From Defluviimonas salinarum (GTDB taxonomy: Bacteria; Pseudomonadota; Alphaproteobacteria; Rhodobacterales; Rhodobacteraceae), in contig NZ_JAPDOG010000016.1 of the NCBI RefSeq assembly GCF_026013545.1, forward strand, positions 42,960-106,959: DNA of 64,000 bases, given 5' to 3'. The notes under the pieces were generated by a model, which was not told the origin of the DNA, did not search any database, and saw nothing but the letters and a program-made list of their open reading frames with translations. Of this stretch, positions 57,842-64,000 are shown one piece after another. Made by a program: the position numbers and the translations under genes. Each line of letters begins with the position of its first letter. Positions within the stretch are counted from its first letter, which is position 1.

Positions 57842-58381
57842 ATGACGATCGAACCGATAGAAATCGAAGATCTCCTGGCCTGCCTGCGGGCAGGCCGCAA
57901 GCCCCGCGATCACGGACCCTACCAGGTGATGGTTGGAGATCATGACCTGAACTACACGACAACGATCATCGATGATCCCGTGCCCACAGGTCGCCAGATC
58001 ATCGAGGGCGCTGGTCTTCGCAACGCAGAAGACCACCTGGTGTTCCAGGTGCTGCGCAACGGTGAACTCGAAGAACTTCGCCTCGAAGAAACTGCTGACC
58101 TGCGATCGGGTGACGTCGAGCGTTTTCTGGTGTTCCCGAGCGCCGCGTCTTTCCGCTTCGACATCGATGGGAAGCGTTTGGAATGGGGGTACAAGGTGAT
58201 CAGTGGCCTGGTTCTGAAGAGGCTGGCTGGAGTTGATCCGACGAAGTTCGGTATCTGGCAGGTGATCCCCGGACAGGATGACATCCCGATCGGTGACACT
58301 GACCTGGTCTGCCTTGCCAGCGATGGCCTCGAACACTTCTTTACTGGGGTGCCCCAGACCACGGAGGGAGGTGTCGTATGA
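57842..58381 (+). CDS. Multiubiquitin-domain protein (two ubiquitin-like domains)
   Basis: This 179-residue protein consists of two beta-grasp ubiquitin-like units: about 25-100 (VPTGRQIIEGAGL, FQVLRNGELEEL, VERFLVFPS) and about 103-169 (FRFDIDGKRLEWGYKVISG, LKRLAGVD, LEHFFTG). The C-terminus reads TTEGGVV with Gly176-Gly177, so two residues would have to be removed to expose a conjugatable di-glycine end. AAAGGA precedes the ATG. The next gene starts inside its stop (ATGA). It is the modifier of the conjugation cassette 57842-60619. The family is recognisable; its targets are unknown. Confidence 0.88.
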   Translation: MTIEPIEIEDLLACLRAGRKPRDHGPYQVMVGDHDLNYTTTIIDDPVPTGRQIIEGAGLRNAEDHLVFQVLRNGELEELRLEETADLRSGDVERFLVFPSAASFRFDIDGKRLEWGYKVISGLVLKRLAGVDPTKFGIWQVIPGQDDIPIGDTDLVCLASDGLEHFFTGVPQTTEGGVV

Positions 58382-58758
58382 GCCTTCTTCCCCGTCAGGA
58401 TCGCCGCTACCTTGAGGACCGCGGGATCGCCTTCCGCGAAGCCACATACGGCAACGAAAAGGGCGTGATTCTTTCTGGGATCACACTGCCAGAGGGCAAA
58501 TACCAGGTGGGTGAGGCGGACATTCTGATCCTGCTACCGACCTCCTATCCGGATGTTGCCCCGGACATGTTCTATGCCCTTCCGCATCTCAGGCTGATGC
58601 CAGAACAGCAGCCGCCTCGCTGCACGGAGGCACGCCTAATCTTCGACGGCCAAGACTGGCAACGCTGGTCGCGTCACAATAACCATTGGCGACCCGGAAC
58701 CGATGGCCTCTGGACAATGGTGAAGCGCGTCGAAGAGGCGCTTGAGGTGGCGCAATGA
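58378..58758 (+). CDS. Prokaryotic E2-like (UBC-fold) protein
   Basis: This 126-residue protein resembles the Prok-E2 type E family: a compact UBC core with TSYPDVAPDMF (55-65) and the signature DWQRWSRHNNHWRPGTDGLW (93-112). In eukaryotic E2s the active Cys lies about 8 residues before the conserved Trp; here that position has Trp97/Ser98 rather than Cys. The only cysteine is Cys82 in PPRCTEAR. The transfer mechanism is therefore either from Cys82 or non-canonical. It overlaps the Ubl gene and the E1 gene by 4 bases each. Confidence 0.82.
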   Translation: MSLLPRQDRRYLEDRGIAFREATYGNEKGVILSGITLPEGKYQVGEADILILLPTSYPDVAPDMFYALPHLRLMPEQQPPRCTEARLIFDGQDWQRWSRHNNHWRPGTDGLWTMVKRVEEALEVAQ

Positions 58759-60164
58759 AAAGGTCGGACGTCATCCTGCAGGAGCGCCACCGTGATCAGA
58801 TCCAGGCCCTCCTCGCCCATCCCAATGGGATCGAAGGTGCGGCCTACGTGCTCTTCGGGAAGAGTGACATTGCCGTGGACCCGTGGGGCTTGCATCCACG
58901 GACACGCTACATGTCCTACGAAGTTGTCGAGATCCCGCAAGAAGATCGGGTCTCCGCCAGTGCCAAGCACGTCACCTGGAATACCAACTCCTTCGCTCGG
59001 CTTTGCCGTCGCGCGAAGGAAGAAGGTCTCGTGCCAGCGATCGTCCACAGTCATCCGGATGGATACGACGGATTTTCGCGGCAGGACGATCGCAACGAGC
59101 GCGATCTCTTCATCATGGCCCGGAACCGGAATGGCCCGGGCACGCGGCTATTGAGCATCCTTCAAGTGGGAATGGACCTTTACCGCGCACGAGTCTGGGA
59201 GGATGAAAGCCATCCCAAGCCATGCCATCGTGTGTCCTGTATCGGATCAGGGATCATCATTCAGGATCTCGCAGAGCCGACACCGTCGGAATTCCATTCG
59301 CGCCAAGCTCTGGCATTCGGTCCCGAGGTGAATGTTCGCCTCAAGCAGCTCTCTGTTGCAGTTGTCGGATGTGGCGGTACGGGCAGCCCCGTAGTGCAAC
59401 TTCTCACTCGACTTGGCGTTGGTCGCATCGTCCTCATCGACGACGACATTGTCGAGCATTCCAATCTGAACCGCCTCCACGGCGCAACGAGAGAGGATGC
59501 AGACAACAAGGTGCTGAAAGTGGATGTCATGGCCCGAGAGGCAACGCGAATGGGGCTCGATGTTGAAATCCGCGCTTTGCACGGTCGCGTTGATGCTCCG
59601 CATGCACGCGATGCCCTGAAGTCGTGCGACGTCATCTTCGGCTGCACCGATGACCACGCGGGCCGCCTATTTCTGAACCGCCTGTCGCATTTCTATCTGA
59701 TCCCCGTCATTGATGTTGGGCTGGTTCTGCTGCCGCGCGACGGAGACGAACCTGGGCTGCTCGAAATGGCGGCCCGGGTCAGCGTTCTGTTTCCTACCAC
59801 CGCCTGTCTCACCTGTCGGGGGACAGTCGATCCGATCAGGGCGCGGGAAGAAGATCTCCGACGTTGCAACCCCGTCGAATTCGAGCGCCAGAAGACGGAG
59901 GCCTATGTCCGCGGCGCGGGGAACCCCGCACCGGCGGTCGTCACGTTCACCACCGAGGCCGCGACCATGGCCGTGAATGAGCTTCTCGCCGGCCTCGTTG
60001 GCTTCCGGGGGAGCGGTGGGTGGACGTGGCAACGCTACCGTAAGCTCGACATGGCCATCGAACGCACACAGGCAGTTCAGCCACGGGCAGGGTGCCCGAT
60101 TTGTGGCAAGCAGGAATACTGGGGTCTGGGTGACGTCGAACCGTTTCTCGACAGGATCGGGTGA
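58755..60164 (+). CDS. JAMM-peptidase / E1-like (ThiF-fold) fusion protein
   Basis: This 469-residue fusion has an N-terminal JAB/JAMM metalloprotease (Glu27; H98-S-H100-P and S108..D111 in HSHPDGYDGFSRQD) and a C-terminal E1/ThiF adenylation domain (VVGCGGTGSP, 203-212; LIDDDIVEHSNLNRLHG; GCTDDHAGR). Cys351/Cys354 and Cys447/Cys450 look like a zinc site. Cys371 (RRCNPVEF) is a candidate thioester cysteine. The peptidase could trim the Gly-Gly-Val-Val tail or remove conjugates, while the E1 half would activate it. It overlaps both neighbours by 4 bases. Confidence 0.9.
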   Translation: MKRSDVILQERHRDQIQALLAHPNGIEGAAYVLFGKSDIAVDPWGLHPRTRYMSYEVVEIPQEDRVSASAKHVTWNTNSFARLCRRAKEEGLVPAIVHSHPDGYDGFSRQDDRNERDLFIMARNRNGPGTRLLSILQVGMDLYRARVWEDESHPKPCHRVSCIGSGIIIQDLAEPTPSEFHSRQALAFGPEVNVRLKQLSVAVVGCGGTGSPVVQLLTRLGVGRIVLIDDDIVEHSNLNRLHGATREDADNKVLKVDVMAREATRMGLDVEIRALHGRVDAPHARDALKSCDVIFGCTDDHAGRLFLNRLSHFYLIPVIDVGLVLLPRDGDEPGLLEMAARVSVLFPTTACLTCRGTVDPIRAREEDLRRCNPVEFERQKTEAYVRGAGNPAPAVVTFTTEAATMAVNELLAGLVGFRGSGGWTWQRYRKLDMAIERTQAVQPRAGCPICGKQEYWGLGDVEPFLDRIG

Positions 60165-60619
60165 AAGGTATGGTTGCAGAAATTGTGCGAAAGGGCCTCG
60201 AAATCCTTCGGCTCATTCCTCGAAGTGATCTTGTTGCCCAAGTCACCCCAAACCACCCCAGTGCCGAACAGATCCTTCTGGGGCAGATGATCGTGGTTCG
60301 GGACGGGGTCGATAAATGGGCCTGCTTTCTGTGCCCCGGTGGGTGCGGTGAAGTGCTCAAATTATCACTGAGCCGGAACCGGCGTCCCAGATGGAAAGTG
60401 AACATCGACTGGCTGGCACGACCAACAGCGGCGCCGTCCGTGCGCCAACTGAACGAATGCCGGTGTCACTTTTGGATCCGAAAAGGACGCGTAGAATGGT
60501 GTCGGGATAGCGGAAGAAAAGCTCAGCCGATGAAACGGTCCCATTCACATTCTCTACAGTTGGTCGTCGCAACTGCGCAGCTGAAGGGTATTCCATCGCG
60601 ATCGACCTCAGACACCTGA
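60161..60619 (+). CDS. DUF6527-type cysteine-rich protein of the ubiquitin-like operon
   Basis: This 152-residue protein has metal-binding-type cysteines (WACFLCPGGCGEVLKL, then CRCHFWIRKGRVEWC) and resembles DUF6527 proteins that occur in bacterial ubiquitin-like operons. Its molecular role is not visible here; a protease or accessory conjugation role is possible. The GTG at 60161 overlaps the E1 stop (GTGA) and has AGGA upstream; the ATG at 60170 is an alternative start. It is the last gene of the operon. Confidence 0.7.
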   Translation: MKGMVAEIVRKGLEILRLIPRSDLVAQVTPNHPSAEQILLGQMIVVRDGVDKWACFLCPGGCGEVLKLSLSRNRRPRWKVNIDWLARPTAAPSVRQLNECRCHFWIRKGRVEWCRDSGRKAQPMKRSHSHSLQLVVATAQLKGIPSRSTSDT

Positions 60620-60744
60620 CGCCGCACTACCGCGCAAGACGAGAGCCATGTTGCGACCAAGTCGGCATGTGTGGAGATCAACCGGTTCACCGGAAGATAT
60701 CACAGGAATGAACTCGCGTGTCACTACATGTCCCGCGCTCCGGG

Positions 60745-61815
60745 TCAAAAGCCCAGTTCTTCCCGGTACAGGATCTTCTCGTGGGCCTGCGACAGCCAGA
60801 GCCGGTCGTCGGCACATGGCGCCGCGGGCGTGTAGGGCCTGGCCTCCGTACCTTCGGCGGCGTGGTATCGACGGATTGCCTCGTTCAGCCGCTGCCAATC
60901 CCGGGTCTCGGCGGCATGATGGGCGCGCTTAAGGGCGGCAATCTCGCCGTCGACCCCGGGCTCTTCGCTGCGCGCGAACATTGCCTTGACCGCTTCGGAC
61001 CGCGCCCGGTCGGCCTTGTCGAACTCCGCCTGTACACGCTCAAAGGCGACCCGTGCCTGGTTCAGCTCCTCGGCGGCTTTCGCGGCCGCGTCGATCTGGC
61101 GGCGATGGATCTCCTGCGCCCTGTCATCAAGCCGGTGGATGGTCTGGGCGGTGGCCTGGGCGGCGGCGCCGAGAACCCGGCCGAGCGAGTGGGCAGCATT
61201 GCCCGGACGCCAGTCATCCATCGCCTTGTGCAAGGTCTCGGACCTGCGCCGGGATGCCTCGTCGCGTTTCTTGGCAAGCTCGCGGCGGGCGCTGCGCAGC
61301 CGCGCGATAGCCTCGCCCGGGTTGTTGAGCGTGACCTTCGCGGGAATGCGCAGGATGTCGTAACCTTGGCTACGGAGCACTCGGTCGCGTCGGCGGTCGT
61401 TCTCGACCGCTTCCGGTGCCGAATGCCAGGCGGCGCCATCGATTTCGACGGCAAGGAACCTGTCGACCAGGAAGTCCAGCCGGTAGGGCGGTACCGGCGC
61501 CTGGAGCTCCATCACCATGTCCTTGCCGACCAGCCGCCCGTTTTCAGGCACGAGATCAAAGGCCCGGACCGTGGCTTCGAGAAAGGCGGCTTCCGCCGGG
61601 GATTCGGTTCGCTCCGAGAAATGCCTGAACCAGTCCGGGTCGCGGGCCGTCAGCCTGGTGTGATCGACATAACCCGGTGGCGTGACATTCGCTGGAGTTG
61701 CCCAGTCGATCCAGATCGACCATGCCGCAAGACCCGCGAGCACGAAGGCGAGCGGGAAGACGAGGCCGATCAGGCAGAAGAGAACGACGAAAAGAAGTCT
61801 CAACGGCAAGTTCAA
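60745..61815 (-). CDS. Membrane-anchored DUF559-type PD-(D/E)XK nuclease
   Basis: A TTG start at 61815 preceded by AGAGGA gives about 356 residues; a longer frame reaches 61890 without a ribosome binding site. The N-terminal 40 residues form one or two membrane segments (LPLRLLFVVLFCLIGLVF). The middle carries a Vsr/DUF559-like nuclease core (YRLDFLVDRFLAVEIDGAAW, then DRRRDRVLRSQGYDILRIP), and the C-terminal half is a long charged coiled coil. The nuclease call rests on these motifs; membrane anchoring of such a domain is unusual. It lies between the ubiquitin-like operon and a secreted unknown. Confidence 0.68.
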   Translation of the reverse strand: MNLPLRLLFVVLFCLIGLVFPLAFVLAGLAAWSIWIDWATPANVTPPGYVDHTRLTARDPDWFRHFSERTESPAEAAFLEATVRAFDLVPENGRLVGKDMVMELQAPVPPYRLDFLVDRFLAVEIDGAAWHSAPEAVENDRRRDRVLRSQGYDILRIPAKVTLNNPGEAIARLRSARRELAKKRDEASRRRSETLHKAMDDWRPGNAAHSLGRVLGAAAQATAQTIHRLDDRAQEIHRRQIDAAAKAAEELNQARVAFERVQAEFDKADRARSEAVKAMFARSEEPGVDGEIAALKRAHHAAETRDWQRLNEAIRRYHAAEGTEARPYTPAAPCADDRLWLSQAHEKILYREELGF

Positions 61816-62069
61816 TTGAAATCCTCTGAAGCAGGGAGGGGAAATGCCCGCGACGGTATCCGCGGGCTCTCGGCCCGGCAATCCCCACAATGCGGTCCGA
61901 CCGGTCTGCCGACAGCCTTGAAAAGCGGCAAGCCGCCCGAACCAGCCGACGACTGCTCAGGAATGATCCAAAGCTCCGGATTTTAGCCCGGACAGAATCC
62001 GCGAAATAGTCTTGAACTGGGTGGCGCGGATGGATGTCCGCCTGTCTCTCGCGAAAGAGCCCGGCCACA

Positions 62070-62783
62070 TCAGAACCCCCGGGCCGCCATGCAGGCCTCG
62101 AAGCCGACCGTGTCACGATCCTTGTCCAGGATCGCGCCACACGCGTCGAGGGTGTTGATGCAGGCCCTGTTCAGACCGTTCGCGGAACAGCTTTGCACTC
62201 GCCCGATTAAGGTCGCCGCAAGGATCTTCGCCCAGTCCCGCTCGGCCTGGTCGACTTCGGTCTCGATTGTCAGCGCCTGTGCGATGACGGGCGGAGCGCC
62301 ATCGAGCATCCAGTCCGTGTCGACGGTGCGGCCGTCATCGAGGAAGAAGCGAGCATGGAGCCGGTCGCTGTCGAGCAGGTTGCGCAGTGTCCCACGCGTC
62401 GGCGCAGGCTCCTGGCCATGCCAGATCAGGTCGCGGACCGACAGGCCGTCTGTTCGACCCTTTTCGACGAACCGGCCTGGCACGATCTCGGCCTCGATTT
62501 CCACGCTGTCCATTGTGCCCGGCCGGATCATCAGCACGCGCCCCTCGGCGGGGAGCCTGTCGAATGTCGAGGGCGGCAGCGCGTAATAGGCCCGCACCCG
62601 GCCGTCCGCACTGCGGAAGATCGCGAAGCTGTAGCCATCATCGTTTACAACGCGCGCAGCGGGAACGACCTCGCCAACGAACGGATCCTGCCATGCTTCG
62701 ACAAGTTCCCAAGGCGAGGCGATGGCTGTGCGGGACACGAGCGCCGAAACGGCGCAAAGGGTGAAAAGGACTATACGAAGCAT
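62070..62783 (-). CDS. Hypothetical exported protein
   Basis: This 237-residue protein has a clear signal peptide (hydrophobic core IVLFTLCAVSALVS, likely cleavage near AIA-SP). The mature part has no domain I recognise. The C-terminus carries five cysteines (SCSANGLNRAC, LDACGAIL, EACMAARGF) that could form disulfides, as expected in the periplasm. It is preceded by intergenic DNA and followed by the nuclease gene on the same strand, 254 bases away. Function unknown. Confidence 0.7.
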   Translation of the reverse strand: MLRIVLFTLCAVSALVSRTAIASPWELVEAWQDPFVGEVVPAARVVNDDGYSFAIFRSADGRVRAYYALPPSTFDRLPAEGRVLMIRPGTMDSVEIEAEIVPGRFVEKGRTDGLSVRDLIWHGQEPAPTRGTLRNLLDSDRLHARFFLDDGRTVDTDWMLDGAPPVIAQALTIETEVDQAERDWAKILAATLIGRVQSCSANGLNRACINTLDACGAILDKDRDTVGFEACMAARGF

Positions 62784-63196
62784 GAGCCAGAACCAGCAAT
62801 TTCAATCCGCCTGGCGCACCATGTCACCGCGGTTGGCCAAAGGAAACTCGAAACACGCTGGGCGCGCGTGCATATCCGCCCGCACCGCCCGTCCCGGCGC
62901 GCGCTTTAGGTCACGGCGGGTTCCGTCGTGCATGGTGGCACGGTCGGCACTCCTGGCGGAGCACGATCTGGGTCGGCTTCCGTTCATCCCGAAGTGAGCA
63001 CGGCGCGCCACTAAACGAGACACTTCGGTCGCGTACGGATCGTTGGAGCAACAACCACACAGGATAGCCACTTCCGCAGAAACTCCTGCATATCCGAAGA
63101 CGTCTCTACTCGGTATTTTGTCTGCCTTTCTGGCACTTAGCCCGAATTTCGCCTTTTTCTTTTGAAAAGACGCGCGCATTCTCGCTTTGGTTGAGA
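62784..63196. other. Intergenic region before the TnsA-like gene
   Basis: This 413-bp stretch is bounded by the divergent exported-protein gene and the TnsA-like gene. I looked for Tn7-type end repeats and found none convincing; open frames here lack recognisable features. Confidence 0.4.
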
Positions 63197-64000
63197 ATGG
63201 GGGCTCACGAGATGTTCGACGACGATCGTCCTGCACCGGCGCGTGTCATTCACGCTCTCGGTCTTCAGAAGAAGGTCAACCTTCTGTCCGGAACCAAGAT
63301 GTCCGGGGTGAATCAGCTTGAAAGCATGCTGGAATCGAACGTCGCGATCGCGGCGGAGGTCGACCCGCGGGTGATAAAAATCGAGTGCCAGCCCGTCACC
63401 TTCGACCTCAACACCGGCCGCGAATACGCCGCCAAGCAGGATCTCGTGTCGACCGGACACGATCGCGGTTACAAACCTTGGGTCTACACCCCGGACTTCC
63501 GCTTCACGCTCCGGGACGGCAGCACGATCTTCGTAGAGGGAAAAGGCACGCGCTGGCTGGGGAGGCACGAAGATTTTCCTCAGGTGATCGCCGCAGTGCG
63601 CGGTCTCGGCCATCGCATCGAGATGGTGACCGAAGGGCTTTTCCCTGACACACTCGTCCGCAATCTGAGGCTCCTTAAACCGCATGTCGGATCAACCGAG
63701 TGCATGCCAGAATGGTCCCGCGAGCCGGTGGCGGCAGATCACCCTTTGCCTGCGCGTCGCCTCCTCGAAGCGACATCCCTGACGCAGCGCCATCTTTTCC
63801 TCGGCTTGTTGCGCGGGATCTTCTCCTGCGATCTCGCGGTCGTTCCTCTCGGTCCGAAGGCCCTGATTCATTTCGGCAACGGCGATTGTCAACGGCGGCG
63901 TAAAAACCGTCCACGTGGCGGAGCAAAACTCGGCCAGTTGAGCGTGCATGTCGTTGAGTGTGGGGAACGCGTCGCGCCCCGGCAGACGCGCTCTTCACAT
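63197..64000 (+). CDS. TnsA-like endonuclease, 3' end outside the window
   Basis: The frame from ATG 63197 (alternative ATG 63212) is open for 268 codons to the window edge, so it is partial. It resembles the TnsA N-terminal nuclease of Tn7-like transposons: acidic residue in NQLESMLESN (Glu42/Glu46), CQPVTFD, YTPDF with Asp100, and FVEGKG with Glu114/Lys116. Such proteins make the 5' cut at transposon ends beside a DDE partner TnsB. The expected tnsB and tnsC genes would lie to the right of the window. The frame continues past residue 165 without a recognised C-terminal domain. Confidence 0.65.
   Translation, partial: MGAHEMFDDDRPAPARVIHALGLQKKVNLLSGTKMSGVNQLESMLESNVAIAAEVDPRVIKIECQPVTFDLNTGREYAAKQDLVSTGHDRGYKPWVYTPDFRFTLRDGSTIFVEGKGTRWLGRHEDFPQVIAAVRGLGHRIEMVTEGLFPDTLVRNLRLLKPHVGSTECMPEWSREPVAADHPLPARRLLEATSLTQRHLFLGLLRGIFSCDLAVVPLGPKALIHFGNGDCQRRRKNRPRGGAKLGQLSVHVVECGERVAPRQTRSSH

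Noticed and set aside
62722..63236. Small frames in the gap before the TnsA-like gene
   Set aside because: No ribosome binding sites, no recognisable domains and overlap with the flanking genes.

Overview
The window is high-GC DNA from an alphaproteobacterium, most likely a member of the Rhodobacteraceae. The evidence is the gene order mutM / enoyl-CoA hydratase / rpsT / dnaA / dnaN / recF / gyrB, the alphaproteobacterial flagellar regulators FlaF and FlbT beside a flagellin, the ubiE-ubiB pair, and a recurrent hairpin plus GGATATT...AAGATG intergenic motif. All function calls below come from reading protein motifs and gene context by eye; no database search was run.

Layout. (1) 1-14116 is a catabolic locus. 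A 3'-truncated LysR regulator and an isochorismatase-fold hydrolase diverge from two tandem dimethylglycine/sarcosine dehydrogenase-type flavoproteins (FAD domain plus GcvT-like folate domain), an MttB-family (non-pyrrolysine) methyltransferase, an aldehyde dehydrogenase, a 3-hydroxyisobutyrate-dehydrogenase-type reductase, a GMC (choline-dehydrogenase-like) oxidase and a HyuA/oxoprolinase-type protein. Together they suggest demethylation and oxidation of a quaternary or N-methylated amine; the substrate cannot be read from sequence. (2) 14120-17580 (minus) holds nadABC for de novo NAD synthesis. Divergent from it, 17807-23229 holds a compact bioBFDAGC operon covering pimeloyl-ACP formation to biotin, with overlapping start and stop codons. 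(3) 23226-27417 holds rlmN, then a ygjV-like/cysK/rhodanese operon facing a TetR regulator; two near-identical palindromes lie between them. (4) 27418-28576 is a graveyard with IS256 and IS21 transposase fragments. (5) 28577-35228 is a flagellar block: DUF1217, flbT, flaF, flagellin, flgN-like and flgJ-like on the minus strand, fliK and flgD on the plus strand. (6) 35267-48791 is core genome: ubiB, ubiE, mutM, enoyl-CoA hydratase, rpsT, dnaA, dnaN, recF, VOC and LysE-family proteins, a GNAT acetyltransferase and gyrB. (7) 49049-64000, immediately after gyrB, is an accessory, defence-like island: a type I restriction-modification system (hsdM, hsdS, hsdR) with a coupled YgjP-type metallopeptidase, a RES/Xre toxin-antitoxin-like pair, a four-gene ubiquitin-like conjugation operon, a membrane-anchored DUF559-type nuclease, a secreted unknown, and the start of a TnsA-like endonuclease that runs off the window.

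The most exciting content is 57842-60619: a two-domain ubiquitin-like protein whose C-terminus ends Gly-Gly-Val-Val, an E2-like protein without a cysteine at the classical position, a JAMM-peptidase/E1 fusion and a DUF6527-type cysteine-rich protein. All four genes overlap at start/stop codons. The operon is divergent from a RES-like protein whose usual catalytic residues appear substituted, and the shared 155-bp promoter region carries five copies of a TGGACT-like half-site. Ubiquitin-like operons of this general type are known from comparative genomics and recent antiphage work, so the class is not new, but the combination with the RES/Xre pair and the sequence oddities deserve attention.
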